Shown: positions 19,436 to 30,837 of the stretch, piece after piece
How positions within the stretch are numbered: the stretch's first letter is position 1
Layout: each line of letters begins with the position of its first letter
Assembly (NCBI GenBank): GCA_922989275.2
Contig: OV277866.1
Coordinates: 36,225,246-36,289,245 of the forward strand
DNA from: Gari tellinella
Taxonomy: Eukaryota > Mollusca > Bivalvia > Cardiida > Psammobiidae
Direction: 5' to 3'
Length of the DNA: 64,000 nt
Position numbers and translations under genes: made by a program
Notes under the pieces: generated by a model
Seen by the model: the letters and a program-made list of their open reading frames with translations, nothing else
The model's database searches: none
Told to the model about the DNA's origin: nothing

Positions 19436-19859
19436 AAAATATCAGTAAATTTAGCGCAGCGGTCTCATGCTGCACGAGGATCATACTTATCTCAAGTAGG
19501 AAAGTGTACAATTACATATTCGATGTTTCCCTGTCTACCTATTTACCAGTATTAACTTTTCTGTTCTGAAAATAACTCTCGACAGGTCAGAAAAATTGCA
19601 CAATACCAATGTAATGATTAGTTATCTTCAAGTGCCATGACAAATGTTGTCTTGCTTTGCAAAACAAAAACACCCAAAATTCACTGTTTCAACTATTCTT
19701 TAGAGAAAATGTGCAGTGGGCAGATCCAAGCATTTTGCTTTGCTTCCATTTTGCTGTAAGCAGTCACCTTATACCGGTAAGCTTTTTTTTCAGTGATCTT
19801 GATTAGTACTGCTAGACTAATTGAAAGCTGATCCTTTAGACATGTCATCAAGTTTAATA

Positions 19860-20160
19860 AAGGTACAACATCTCATAAAGTCATAAAGATGTAATACAAG
19901 AAATATGTTTTATATCCTAGCAGATAGTAACTTAAAGCAGGCTGAAACTAAAGCAGAATGCACCTTAAGGCACATCCTGCTTTAAGTAGCCATTTGTCTT
20001 CAAAACTAGAACAGGGCTATTGGTATAAAGGGTTAAGTGGCCTCTGTTTGAAAAAAATAATGAACCTTCAAAGACAAGTGACTTCTTCATGCAAGACTGA
20101 AGCAGAAAGCTCATATAGGAGCTTTCTGTTTTACTTTGCTTTGCATAAAGCAACCACATA
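19860..20160 (-). mobile_element. Family A hairpin followed by a family I hairpin
   Basis: The A core is at 19931-19988 with a shortened right arm, and its end GGTATAAAGGGTTAAG falls at about 20036. A family I hairpin (ATGCAAGACTGAAGCAGAAAG with AGCTCATATAGGAGCT tip) follows to 20160. Confidence 0.6.
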
Positions 20161-20391
20161 TTAATATCCAATATTTCATATTTTCTTTTCTTTTTAGGGG
20201 TGACTGCTTAACATGTTTGACTATTTAAATCAATGAACCTGGTGTCAGTGCTGTCTTAATATTTGTGAAAACTCTTTTACAGAAAATTCTCTTCAAAATA
20301 AAGATGCTCCTATCTATACACTGTTTTGTGTCCTTTATTGTTAGCCCTTAGCATGCTAGCAGTGAAACCATAACGAATATTTGCAACAGTT

Positions 20392-20595
20392 TTAACCCTT
20401 AGCCCGCCAAATAAATTGTCGTCTGCCATATATCTCGTCTGCTTCAAGTTTCAAAGTGCTTCAAAATTGCTGAAAATGTTGTCCGAGTGTCAAACAGCTT
20501 GGATCCGGATGAGACGCCGAGTTACTCGGCGTCTCATCCGGATCCAAGCTGTTTGCATATGGAGCTATAGTCGTGAGTGGCAGGCTAAGGGTTAA
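20392..20595 (-). mobile_element. Family E hairpin MITE, inverted copy
   Basis: TTAACCCTTAGCCCGCCAAA to GTGGCAGGCTAAGGGTTAA. The perfect palindrome AGCTTGGATCCGGATGAGAC and its complement have an ACTCGGCG-type tip. It matches 9056-9269 in reverse orientation. Confidence 0.8.
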
Positions 20596-21777
20596 TCCCG
20601 AGGACACCGTGTAACGTCCGTTCCCAAGATACAAAACATTTGAGACTTCTTTTTTATTTACGCCCGTTTCTGCAAACATTTGGCTAATTGGACGTCCCAG
20701 AGAGAGAGAGAAACAGATACAGAGTAACCCTGGTACATGTACTTTTTTCAGTCGAAGACTGTATAATTTCTAATTTGACCTCAAATTTCTAAAGATTTTT
20801 AACCAATTAGAAATGAACAGAAATCTAGGTCAATGCTCACTTGATTGGAACAATACTGTCATTGGTGAATAGACCTGAATGGCCTAGGCTGGTGCAATTT
20901 ATCTGCCAGATATAAGTTGACTTGAAACCCTTGAGATAAATAATGAGATAAGTCTAAATCATAGCCGTTGCTGTGTCATCATTTCTAGCGTGGATCATCT
21001 CTAAAGGGCTAGGTACGTTTTGGGCCGATTTTGGCCTTAATTTTCATAATTCAAGAAAGCCAAAATTATTTCAGAATAAAAGTTTAAACATTTCTGATCA
21101 AAATTATCGAACACTTCGATCCGCTCCGACCTCAATAAGGAGAAAATTGGCAATTTATCGCCAAATCGTCCCTAATTCAAGTAGTTTACCTGTTGAACCC
21201 AAGAAGATATTTAAAGGGAGGTAAGTTTGTTGTAAAATCTCCACAAATGTAATATTTTTATTAGGGGTTCAACCTGTAAAGGGATCAGTGTCAAACAGTT
21301 TGATTCTGGTTAAAATTCCGGATTACTCAGCGTTTACTACGAAACCTAGCTAGCTGCTTGCACACAACGCTTTTGACAGGACCAGTAGACATGGGGTTTT
21401 ATTACGTCGTGACGTCGACGACGTTATTTTATTACTTTTTCAGCATAACAGTCGTTTAACTGAAATACCTATAACTTTTGACATATTGCCTCGATCAAAG
21501 TAAAATTTTGGAATCCGATTCGGAACAGAATGCTTTAACACATGTTAAAAATTCACGTCATTATGAGTTTGGTACCTAGCCCTTTAGCATGTGGTTAACC
21601 AGGTTTTGGAAATTCTGTTTTTAAATGAAAAAAAATCAAACCGTTGACGCAATGAATACTGTTACACCAAGCAACTGAACCTTCGACAAATATACTTTTA
21701 AAGATATTTCTTGTTTTATTGTGCCCTGTAGTTCTTTTGCATGCCCAGTGTATAGCCCTGATACACTGGACCACGGC
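20596..21777. other. Intergenic with SINE-like fragments
   Basis: CTAATTGGACGTCCCAGAGAGA (20682) is related to sequence at 42761. GTGTATAGCCCTGATACACTGGACC (21749) is related to 42880. An 83-codon open stretch at 20973-21224 has no recognisable domain and I do not call it a gene. TTTTATTACGTCGTGACGTCGACG near 21399 contains a CRE-like GTGACGTC. Confidence 0.4.
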
Positions 21778-21969
21778 TTAACACATTCAGTCCTAGCGAC
21801 AAGTATAATCGCCATTTACAGTGTACCTGTGAGGGATACACTTGTCCCATGCAAACAGTATAGACCCTGATCGATCAGAGTTTACACTGTTTGTCATTTT
21901 GAAATGTTTTGTTAAAATCAACCCTATATAGTCAAAAATAGACAAAAGTTTCAGGGGCGAATGAGTTAA
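21778..21969 (+). mobile_element. Family B-related MITE, core shortened
   Basis: TTAACACATTCAGTCCTAGC to GGGGCGAATGAGTTAA with GCAAACAGTATAGACCCTGATCG in place of the full palindrome. Confidence 0.65.
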
Positions 21970-21979
21970 AGTCTTGTTG

Positions 21980-22062
21980 GAAGGTCATGGTCCAGGGGGA
22001 TCAAACTCGTGACCTCTGGATTGGCAGTCTAATGCTTTACCACTAGACGATGGACTGCACCA
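21980..22062 (-). repeat. tRNA-like SINE head
   Basis: On the minus strand: GTCCATCGTCTAGTGGTAAAGC (box A-like), CTGCCAA anticodon-like loop, then GGTCACGAGTTTGATCCCCC (box B-like). The stems are imperfect, so it is a tRNA-derived SINE fragment rather than a functional tRNA gene. Confidence 0.5.
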
Positions 22063-22146
22063 TTGGAGATAGGTGGTGGCTTGAAGCAGTATTACTGTAT
22101 TACAGAAAACTCCTTTGGGAACTTTCTACAATACTGTTGTGTTGCA

Positions 22147-22377
22147 CATTGAACCAATGGCCGATTTCTAGTTTTGAATACAGGTGATCACTTAAAGTAC
22201 ATTGAAAGTAAAGAAAGTGCACCTTAAGGCCCATTCTGCTTTTCTTTTAGCCTGCATCTATGATATAGAAAATATATCTTTTGGTACATATTCATGACTA
22301 TATAAATGGAACAATTTCCCTCAGTGGATGAATAAATTTGATGCGTATATAGGCGTAGTTATGGGGTAATGGTTAAG
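22147..22377 (+). mobile_element. Family A hairpin MITE, diverged
   Basis: CCAATGGCCGATTTCTAGTT, core GTGCACCTTAAGGCCC (22193-22257), end TATGGGGTAATGGTTAA. One arm has lost bases. A short family I hairpin lies just before it at 22078-22147. Confidence 0.65.
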
Positions 22378-22439
22378 CAGCCGCCTGTAATATGAACTCT
22401 GTACACCTCTATTGAAGGATTGGTACACAAATAGGATTC

Positions 22440-22750
22440 CTGCCTTGTCCTGGCTCTGGGGCTTAATTGTCATAGGGGATCTTTTCTGTTTATAAGACCG
22501 AGATTATCCCCTCTGCCAAGAGCTGAAAGGAAGGCAGGTCGGTGGTTTTGATCCCATACGCTGCTGGCAACACATGAGATTAGCCAAAATCATCTTCCTG
22601 AAATCATTCCCACATGCCGTGTTTTTTTTCTTACTTTTTCGAGTGTTTGGTTTGTTTAGATGTTTACGTATATGTAGTCGTTTCTCGGCGCCATATGACC
22701 ATTTTATGTGTCATGGTGCTGTAAAACCCAAATCAATCAATAAATTTTGG
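22440..22750 (+). repeat. Non-LTR/SINE 3' fragment
   Basis: GGAAGGCAGGTCGGTGGTTTTGATCC and the tail GTGCTGTAAAACCCAAATCAATCAATAAA look like the 3' end of a LINE/SINE with an ATCA-type tail. The 75-codon frame inside it is not a gene. Confidence 0.45.
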
Positions 22751-22874
22751 TCTTCAGAGACTATGTTTCAGGAGATTACAGTAGAAATTCTAAAAGTTTA
22801 ACACCCTGTTTAATTGCTGTACTTATCAAAAGTTTTGAACTTATTGCTTTTATTGCACATTAATATAAACTGAA

Positions 22875-22945
22875 TGACAAACAGTATAGATCCTGATCAG
22901 ACTGCTCCTGAGGGACCAGTCTGATCATGATCTACACTGTTTGAT
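22875..22945. repeat. Family B palindrome core
   Basis: ACAGTATAGATCCTGATCAGAC, TGCTCCTGAGGGACCA and GTCTGATCATGATCTACACTGT form a hairpin without the rest of the element. Confidence 0.6.
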
Positions 22946-23600
22946 CAGGCCTGTCTGTCAAAATCATAGGGTCATTACGGTTCACAACTGAACATATGGT
23001 CAGAACTGAGAACAGAATACACATTCATTTATTATGGTTTATTTTTAGCATTGAACATCGCCAATAAAACACACAGTCACTAACTCTCAATAATATCCAT
23101 GTTTCTGGAACAAAACCGAGTGAATATAAGTTCTGTACATATTACATATAGTCTCTCAGTACATGGCAAACATGAGCAGATGGCATTAAAAACTAATATA
23201 TTCTAATATGTATGAGCCACATCACCGAGAAAAGGTCATCAAAACATCTCAATGCTGACCCCGATCACTATTATACGGCCTAGGCTCAAATCTGACCAAT
23301 CAAATGCTTTGAGAACGCTATCAGACTCAGCACAAAAGCTTTATAACATTTGATTGGTCAGATTTGAGCCTAATCAAATGAGTTCAGACTCAACTCAAAC
23401 ACTTTATAAGCATGGACCTCGTATCTACTGATCAGTCTACACTTTTTGTTCTAATAATGGACACAATACTGTTGACTAACAAGTGACAAACTGTGTAGAC
23501 CGTGATCAGCTTCTACATCTTTTCAAATGCCCCTGTACAGTCAAACGTCTTGCGTGTGTTAAGCAGTCACTGACGAAGCACGACTCATAAGATATGACAG
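22946..23600. other. Intergenic, one CCAAT-type inverted repeat
   Basis: Arms GGCTCAAATCTGACCAATCAAATG and CATTTGATTGGTCAGATTTGAGCC at 23284-23371 belong to the same family as 17538-17585, here with a 45-bp spacer. No ORF. Confidence 0.5.
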
Positions 23601-23601
23601 T

Positions 23602-23865
23602 TTAACCCATTACTCCATAGATTCTCTTTTTTAACGCTGTTCTTCATTCCTCCACTGAAGAAAGCAGTTTCATTTCTAGAGTAAAGAATAAGTAGCAAAA
23701 GAAATTTAGTCAGCTATACTTCTGCTTGCTTTAAGCTTTAATCTTCTAGAATACGAAAAAATATTTTTTTTGGTGCATATTCAAGACTATAAATCTGCAA
23801 TATTTTCCTTAGTGGAGGAATAAATTAGAGGCGTAAAAAGGCATATTTATGGGGTAATGGGTTAA
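23602..23865. mobile_element. Family A MITE with deleted palindrome
   Basis: TTAACCCATTACTCCATAGA to TATGGGGTAATGGGTTAA. Both ends are present but the hairpin is replaced by AGTAGCAAAAGAAATTTAGTC and a half arm. Confidence 0.65.
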
Positions 23866-24081
23866 GCAGCCAATTGTACCCCCAGCAGATACCGGTAATT
23901 TGCCCTCTTTTGATTGGCCAATTACTACAAGTTTGACTGCGGCCTTTTCTCTGTGATGCCGCTCACATCTCATAAACCTCTAGCAATGCATACCATGAAT
24001 CCTGAATGAATAATGTGGATGTCTTAACATACAGCCAAATCAGTGTTAAACGGCCACTCAAAATATTCAGTCTTACAGTAG

Positions 24082-24325
24082 TTAAACTCTTTCAACACCA
24101 TGGACCTGTTTAAAATATACTCATTACATTTTGCAAACAGTGTAGACATAGATCAGAGGGCTCCTATAGGAGCCCTCTGATCTGGGTCTACACCGTTTGC
24201 TAATTTAGACCAGAATGAATAACACTCAAGTACATGTAGACTGGTTCATGTTTGGGTTAGTTACTAAAATGATCCACAGCGGAACCTAATAACACACAAG
24301 AGTTACTTAGTGTTGAACGAGTTAA
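24082..24325 (+). mobile_element. Family B-type hairpin MITE (244 bp, TTAA ends)
   Basis: TTAAACTCTTTCAACACCAT to CTTAGTGTTGAACGAGTTAA, with perfect core AGATCAGAGGGCTCCTATAGG. The outer part differs from standard B and matches remnants at about 5250-5400, so it is a subfamily. Confidence 0.7.
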
Positions 24326-25027
24326 TATAGGATAAATGTAATGTCAACAGCTTCAATAAGATCGGTCTGCATTACATTTATCCTGCAGTAAGAGATAAAC
24401 TGTTTATTTTTGGTGGCCACTGAACATGTCTGTTAAAATTGCTACATCTCTTTTCGGAGAAATAATTTAAAGAGTAAACGTACAAAACTTTGTATCTACT
24501 TCCCCTGTATTGCAAGCATTATTAAATCCTCTAACAGTTTGAATCTATGGTTTAATGATGATGGAACCTTTACAATAAAGCATGCTATCTAATGACTTTG
24601 CTACCTCTTCTCTCGTACTGAAATGCTTGAATAAATTGTGCCGGACTAATCGTAAGTAAAGTATTTTAAGGGCTTCTTTATACAGTAAAACCTCTCTATT
24701 TGTTTACGGCAGGTGGCTGCTTAAACTGTTTTTCTGAATGAGAAAGTGTTTGGGAACTATCCCTCTGCTAACAGTGCATGTCACAATCTTTGGACTTTAA
24801 TATTCTCCAGTCTGGGGCTACAAAATTTACTTATGTGATTTTTCAAGTTTATTACAATCAGACAGAAAGCTAATGTTAAAGGTATGTGGTTGCAGAAATC
24901 AGAGCAGAATATCTACAGGAGTTCTCAGCATTAACATTCTCCTGTTTTAGGCTGCCACCTGTAGTTAACACCATAACCCAGTCTTTGAAAGATTTTAAAC
25001 GTGACTTTAATGACTAAGCTTTGACTC
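24326..25027. other. Intergenic with short hairpin remnants
   Basis: AGGATAAATGTAATGTCAAC pairs with CATTACATTTATCCTGCAG at 24331-24396. CAGTAAAACCTCTCTATTTG at 24684 is a family I end. The rest is unrecognised. Confidence 0.45.
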
Positions 25028-25274
25028 TTAAACCCATTACCCCATAGCCAAGTATTAAATATAGGTTACCCCTTAATACAGGTTGAAAGTAAAGCAGAAT
25101 GTGCCTTAAGGCACATTCTGCTTTACTTTCAGCCTGTTTTAAGCTACCACCATCTAGAATATAGAAAATATTTCTTATTATACATATTCATGATTGTATA
25201 AATTGGAACTATTTTCTTCAGTGGATGAATAAATGAAATACGTAAAAAGTCGTATTTATGGGGTAATGGGTTAA
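25028..25274 (+). mobile_element. Family A hairpin MITE, full length (247 bp)
   Basis: TTAAACCCATTACCCCATAG to TATGGGGTAATGGGTTAA with palindrome at 25078-25145 (GTGCCTTAAGGCAC). Confidence 0.8.
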
Positions 25275-26060
25275 AACTGACAAAACACCAAATGATTACT
25301 TCCAAAGTCCTATTTGGTAGGGTCCTCTATCATAGGCAAGAAACATATTTGTCCAAATATCTATTTTATCTAATATCATAGGAAAGAGCATGTACCCTGA
25401 TGACATGCCCGGCTTTGTAAGGTGCATTTTGGATCTACACTGTTTACCAATTCCGACACTAGGCATTCTATTTATAAAATTAATTCACAATTGATCCTGC
25501 ATTTAACAAGTCTATCCATGAGCAGTCAATCCATGCAATCAACCATGGTTGCTACTTAAGGAGCTGTCTGATCAGGGTCTCCACTGTGTTCTTATGGGAT
25601 CTGTCTGAACATGTGCCAGTCGAACTCTTATTAGTAAGAATTCAGATGTTAGATTCAAGGACAGAGTATATATATGAATATTCATCAGCAGAAGTGTTAA
25701 TAATGTTTATCAATTTGCTCTCCTTCAAAGAATTGTTTTCTTACTGTTGAATACTGATACAAAATGCATATGAATGTTACATTTGTCCTTTTCACTATTT
25801 TCCAAGATATAACAAATGAAACCATATTAATGATTTACCTTAAAAACAACCCTAAAACCCCTCAAATTCAACTTAATCAAAAAGACAGAAAATGATAAAA
25901 CTCTTATGCAATTGTTAGTGTTTTATTAAACAATCAACTCAAGATTGGCAGGAAAGCCTCTATATAACACTGAACAAGTGGCAAACTAGGATCTATAGCC
26001 TTATAGTGACTAACTTATGTGTTAAAACACTGGACTGCAAGGACTCGGATAAATGATATA
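25275..26060. other. Intergenic, nothing recognised
   Basis: AT-rich sequence without ORFs. A decayed family B trace (GGATCTACACTGTTTACCAA) is near 25431. Confidence 0.45.
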
Positions 26061-26061
26061 C

Positions 26062-26310
26062 TAACCCTTTCCTCCCTAAAACCTGAAATGGACAATTCTA
26101 GTTTTCAACTTAGTCTAGTCCATTTTTGACTTTTTAGGGTTTATTTTTAAAATTTATGTCAAAATGCCAAACATTGTAGACCCCGATCAGAGGGCTCCTA
26201 GGAGCCCTCTGATCAGGGTATACACTGTTTGCATAGGACAAGTGCAATCCTCACAGGTAAACTGTTTTTTAAATGAGGAGTATACTCGTCGCTAGGGTTG
26301 AATGTGTTCA
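26062..26310 (-). mobile_element. Family B hairpin MITE
   Basis: CTAACCCTTTCCTCCCTAAA to GCTAGGGTTGAATGTGTTCAA. The core is CCCGATCAGAGGGCTCCTAGGAGC. Confidence 0.7.
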
Positions 26311-26329
26311 ATTTGGGTAAATTGTAGCC

Positions 26330-26420
26330 TACATGACAGCTTAATGCAGGATAAAAGTAACGAAGTAAGCTCCTAGAGCAGTTTTCTGCATTACCTTTAT
26401 CCTGCATTAAGCGTTCACTT
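26330..26420. repeat. Family I-like hairpin
   Basis: AGCTTAATGCAGGATAAAAGTAA pairs with TTACCTTTATCCTGCATTAAGC, with an AGCTCCTAGAGCAGT tip. Confidence 0.65.
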
Positions 26421-26811
26421 TGTTGTTTTAAACATCAACAGGCTATCTAGTCCAATTCAAAAGTTCTTTATACAGGTTTTACTGTATTTCACGTACAGCA
26501 TAGTGTATAGTACACATGATGAGGAATTCTATCCCAAGACCTGTCATTCTTTTGCAAATCTACACATATTCAATGCCAAATGTTTTGATACAAATTATCA
26601 TCATTCAATGAACTGTGATAATCCACTGATTCTAAGTACTCCTGTTAAGCGAACTGTCAGCAAAAACACTGGAGGCCTTTAACTCTTTTCACTTATCTAG
26701 TTTATGTTGATACCATACCAAGACGACATTTATGCCTGCTTTAATTTTGTCCTGCTTTAACACTTTACCTTTAGAAAGGATAGTTTTTTTCCAAACTATC
26801 TGGTTAATCCA

Positions 26812-27050
26812 TCAACCCTAAGCCTGTTGCTCGTTTTTGACGTTAGATGACTAGTTAAAGCATGTTCAAAGTAAAGCAGAATGCGCCTTAAGACACATTC
26901 TGCTTTACTTTTAGCCTGCTTTAAGCTATCATCTGCTGGGAAATAGAAACTTTTTCTTATGGTAGATGTTTATGACTATAAATTGGAATTTGTTCAGTGG
27001 AGGAATAAACTAAATGCCCATTTAAGGTGCTTCTATGAGTGAAAGGGTTT
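26812..27050 (+). mobile_element. Family A hairpin MITE
   Basis: CATCAACCCTAAGCCTGTTG to CTATGAGTGAAAGGGTTTA with palindrome at 26858-26925 (GCGCCTTAAGACAC, one mismatched pair). The TTAA ends have decayed. Confidence 0.7.
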
Positions 27051-27348
27051 ATACTGAATGCCCTTCATGAGATATACAAAGATAACAGGTACTAGTATTA
27101 GCATGTTTATGTTTAGCACACATTTATTTATTTCCCAAATAGGTAAACTGAAGGAGTACTCTGTTCAGAGTCTACAGTGTTTGCAAAAAGACACATATAC
27201 CTTGCTCCATGCACAGAGAGTGTTAAGAATATAGCATACCCAAAGACATGAAAAAAAGACCTGAACAGAGAGATGAATTAAAACGTGACAGAATGCCCAG
27301 TAATCCTCATTTTATCAAGATCAGGCTATGACAAAAGCTCAAACAAAG

Positions 27349-27597
27349 TTAACTCATTCACCCCTAAAACTTTTATTAAATGGACTATCTAATTTTCCAA
27401 TTAAATCTTGTCCATTTACGATATTTAAGTGCTACTTTTCTGCAATATATTGCAAAATAACAAACAGTGAATACCCTGATTAGAGGGCTCCTACAGGAGC
27501 CCTCTAATCAGGGTCTTCACTGTTTGCATAGGACAGGTTTAATCTTCACAGGTTCACTGTTTGCAAATGATGAGTATACTCGTTGCTAGGGTTGAAT
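27349..27597 (-). mobile_element. Family B hairpin MITE
   Basis: TTAACTCATTCACCCCTAAA to GTTGCTAGGGTTGAATATGA with a perfect core, CCCTGATTAGAGGGCTCCTAC. It shares the GATTAG/CTAATC pair with the copy at 17950. Confidence 0.7.
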
Positions 27598-27911
27598 ATG
27601 ACTGGATATTTCTATCATCCAAGTTGCATCAGATTTCTGTACACATGTATTTGGCAGCTTCTATCTACTGTTGATTCAACATCAGTCACTGGGGACATTT
27701 ATCACAGGATGAAAATGGTTGCAGCACTCGCACAGCCAAGATAATTATGCATTTTACCACCAAACCTTGGCTCAATTTCACATGAACAATAAAAGACTGA
27801 AAAACATGTGTGCATACAAAGGGCATTTCTCAGACATGTTCCCCAGTTGCAAAATGTTCACTATATTGAATCATCAACTCTACATAGCAATTTACAATGC
27901 ATTCTTCAACG

Positions 27912-28470
27912 CTCCAGATAAGAAGAGTATTGTTAGTACTCATATACTAATGTCTACACCAAACCCAATGTTGTGACTAAGTCTGTGTCAATCATTAGAA
28001 TTCTCCAGGGTTCGGGACAAGAGAGAGTAAAATCAAGTTCGAACATTTTCTCCAGCACCAAACCCAATGGTATGACTACTCATTAGAAGCTTCTCCGAGA
28101 CTATTATAATGAGTAGTCGAACCAAAGGATTTGGTGCAGACATAATTTTAGTTTTTGAAATAACCCCCTTTCCCTATCTAGGGCCCCGTTTCATAAAACT
28201 TCTTACGACAAATGTTGTCGTAAGTCAAAACTTTAAAGTACATTTAATTTGTGATTTCTCTGTCTAATCCTGTCTTGTGATATCTTTTTGGAATCGTCTT
28301 GAAAAGACGATTCCAAAAAGATGTCACAAGACAGGATTAGATGAAGAAATAAATAATAATTGATACTTTTATAATCTGACTTACGACAACATTTTTCGTA
28401 AGATTTTTTATGAAACGGGCCCCTGATCCTTTCTTTGTGCGGATTCCAATGATTAGTAAAGTTTGGTGAA
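27912..28470. mobile_element. Family H element(s) with nested family G
   Basis: GCTCCAGATAAGAAGAGTATT, ACTACTCATTAGAAGCTTCTCC...TAATGAGTAGT and CCCTATCTAGGGCC mark family H. A family G palindrome interrupts it at 28181-28423. Confidence 0.55.
28181..28423. mobile_element. Family G hairpin MITE, full length (243 bp)
   Basis: GGGCCCCGTTTCATAAAACT to TTATGAAACGGGCCCC. Inner arms AATCCTGTCTTGTGATATCT and AATCGTCTTGAAAAGACGATT form a long hairpin. Confidence 0.8.
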
Positions 28471-28710
28471 GACAGAAATTATTGGAGAATTTCAGTTAAA
28501 TTTTAACCCCCTTCTTATCTGGGCCATTGATTCTGGATACATGCTAACAATGTACCATTACAATAAAGCAAGTTTCCCCGATATAATTTTAATGAGAGGT
28601 ACTAAATCTGACGGATCTTCATTCAACCTGCAAGCATAGTAACCGACTCAGACATCAGCTATCACAGCTATGTACCTTATAAATAGTCTCTCCTATCATA
28701 AACTGATTAT

Positions 28711-28955
28711 TTAACCCTTTACCCTATAGCCTGTTACTACTCGAAGACAGGTGGCTACTTAAAGCAGGCTGAAAGTAAAACAGAATGAGCCTTAAGGCTC
28801 ATTCTGTTTTACTTTCAACCTGCTTTAAGGGACCATCTACTAGTATATAGAAAATATTTCTTATGGTACATGTTCATGACTGTATAAAATTATTTCCTTC
28901 AGTAGAAGAATAAATTAAAGGCATAAAAAGATGTAGTTATGGAGTATTGGGTTAA
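28711..28955 (+). mobile_element. Family A hairpin MITE, full length (245 bp)
   Basis: TTAACCCTTTACCCTATAGC to GGAGTATTGGGTTAA. The palindrome 28760-28830 has AGTAAAACAGAATGAGCC and its exact complement (GAGCCTTAAGGCTC tip), a paired variant of the usual GCGC/GTGC. Confidence 0.8.
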
Positions 28956-29017
28956 TCAAACCTATGCATACCATATATCTCATCTGAACCTAAACAGTTT
29001 CCCACACAGATATTGCA

Positions 29018-29485
29018 TACAGTACAAAAGATGTTATTCTTTCCTGTTCAAACCAAACTAAACCCAGAGGCGATGTGATTAAACATGGAATATGATACTT
29101 TTGAACATATTTTCTTTAGAACATGTTTATTATTTATCAAAATCTGAGTGGCAAACAGTTAAGAGCCAGGGACCTGTTTCATAAAACTGCGTAAGACAAA
29201 TGTTGTCGTAAGTCAGATTATAAAAGTCTCAATTATTATTTATTTCTCCATCTAATCCTGTCTTGTGACATCTCTTTGGAATCGTCAAGATGATTCCAAA
29301 GAGATATCACAAGACAGGATTAGATAGAGAAATCAGAGATTGAATTATTTTAAAGTTTTGACTTACAACCGTTTTTGTCGAACAAAGTTTTATGAAACAA
29401 ACAGGTTCCCCAATTTCTCTTTCTCATCAGAATTCAAACTGTTTGCCATGAATGAAACTGTTTTCCCACAAACTTATTTATTGGG
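29018..29485 (+). mobile_element. Decayed family C copy with nested family G
   Basis: GTTATTCTTTCCTGTTCAAACC and GGCAAACAGTTAAGAGCCAG (left part), and TTCAAACTGTTTGCCATGAAT...ATTTATTGGG (right part), flank a G palindrome at 29168-29409. Confidence 0.55.
29168..29409. mobile_element. Family G hairpin MITE
   Basis: GGGACCTGTTTCATAAAACT to TTATGAAACAAACAGGTTCCC. Inner arms are TCTAATCCTGTCTTGTGACA and its complement, with the tip TTTGGAATCGTCAAGATGATTCCAAA. Confidence 0.7.
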
Positions 29486-29690
29486 AATTAATAACATCTT
29501 CTCCCCAGTATATGTCCATAGCTTGCTACAGGTTAAAGGTTTGTCATTGTGTAGTTAGGATTATCAACAATGTACATGTTACAGCCAATGATACTAGTCT
29601 ACATGATCACTTCAACACCATGTTCTTGATCCAGAAAAAAATGCAGTTATGAAGTAGACTAACTTGTGTTCAGCAGTCACTCAAAAGGTC

Positions 29691-30151
29691 TTAACTCTTT
29701 GCATGCTGGGTAATTTTTTTCGTCTGCAACAATTGACGTCTGCTTTTGCTCTCAAGATAGATTTTTCTAAATTTGTTTTCAAAACATGGTCAGAGTATCA
29801 AACAGTTTGGATGCTGATGAGACACTGCGTAAAAGGTTACCAAACTGTTTGCAAAGGCAATCGCTGTGGTGGATATACAGTGGAGAATGTGTTATTCTTT
29901 CCCAATAAACGTGTTTACGCTAAAACTATTATTTGCAGTGCAAACAGTTTGGAGCCAGATCAGACGCCGGGTAACCCGGCGTCTGATCAGGCTCCAAACT
30001 GTTTGCCACCAAGATAAACATGTAATATCAGAATTTTCCAAAAGTTGTTCTTTTCTACGTTTTAGTGCTTTGCGTTTGCGAACGTTTGCGTCTAAACGGG
30101 AAAGAATAACAGATTCTCCACTGTATCCGCCGCTAGCGTGCAAAGAGTTAA
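29691..30151 (+). mobile_element. Family F MITE (TTAA ends) carrying a nested family C copy
   Basis: TTAACTCTTTGCATGCTGGG to GCTAGCGTGCAAAGAGTTAA. The F interior (AAACAGTTTGGATGCTGATGAG...) is interrupted after GTGGTGGATA. Confidence 0.75.
29878..30123 (+). mobile_element. Family C MITE, full length, with TA duplication (246 bp)
   Basis: CAGTGGAGAATGTGTTATTC to AAGAATAACAGATTCTCCACTG, flanked by TA on both sides. The core TTTGGAGCCAGATCAGACGCC and its complement have a GGGTAACCC tip. The TA duplication and CAGTGG ends fit a Tc1/mariner-type MITE. Confidence 0.8.
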
Positions 30152-30535
30152 ATAGATTAAAGCCATTGACAGCTCAATGCAAGACAGAAAGTAAAGCAGG
30201 AAGTTCCGATGTATGGGAGTTTTGTGCTTTACTTTCTTATTACATTTAACTCATTTCTTCATAGCCTATTACTAGTTCTTAAGACAGGTGACCAACAGTT
30301 TGAATCCTGATAAAGCTCAATTTCTTGTTGGACTTGATCTGGAGCTAAACTGTCCTTCAAAATTTTCCGGTACTGGTTACATGCATTTAATGAATTAACC
30401 AAATTTGATATGGTGATAAAATTTGATGACATAAATGTTCCTTTATCAGTAATGCCGTAACTAATGCATTGTGACAGATCAGAGAAATTGAGCTCTTAGA
30501 CATCTATATCACCTAGTTCAGTCTTCAGAGACCAT
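30152..30535. other. Intergenic with a family I-like hairpin
   Basis: AGCTCAATGCAAGACAGAAAGTAAAGC at 30171 pairs partly with GCTTTACTTTCTTATTAC. The remainder is unrecognised. Confidence 0.45.
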
Positions 30536-30798
30536 TTAACCCTTTACCTGATAGCCTATGTCTAGTAGTGAAGATAGGTGACTACTTAAAGTAGATTGAA
30601 AGCAGGCTGAAAGTAAAGCAGAATGTGCCGTAAGGCGCATTCTGCTTTACTTTCAGCCTGCTTTAAGCTATCCAAGGCTAGAATATAGAAAATATTTCAT
30701 ATAATATTTACTCATGACTGATTAAATTGGAACTATATTCTTCAGCGGAGGAATAAATCATATTCACTAAAAGGCGCTTCTATGGGAGAAAGGGTTAA
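30536..30798 (+). mobile_element. Family A hairpin MITE, full length
   Basis: TTAACCCTTTACCTGATAGC to TATGGGAGAAAGGGTTAA. It has the subfamily ends ACCC TTT / AAAGGGT rather than ACCCATT. The palindrome is at 30605-30667. Confidence 0.8.
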
Positions 30799-30837
30799 AA
30801 GTGAAGCATCGGTGTCTTTATAAAGGCAGGTGACTGT

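Noticed and set aside
20973..21224. 83-codon ORF MSSFLAWIISKGLGTFW as a small gene
   Set aside because: No domain, no splice or poly(A) context, and length within chance for this region.
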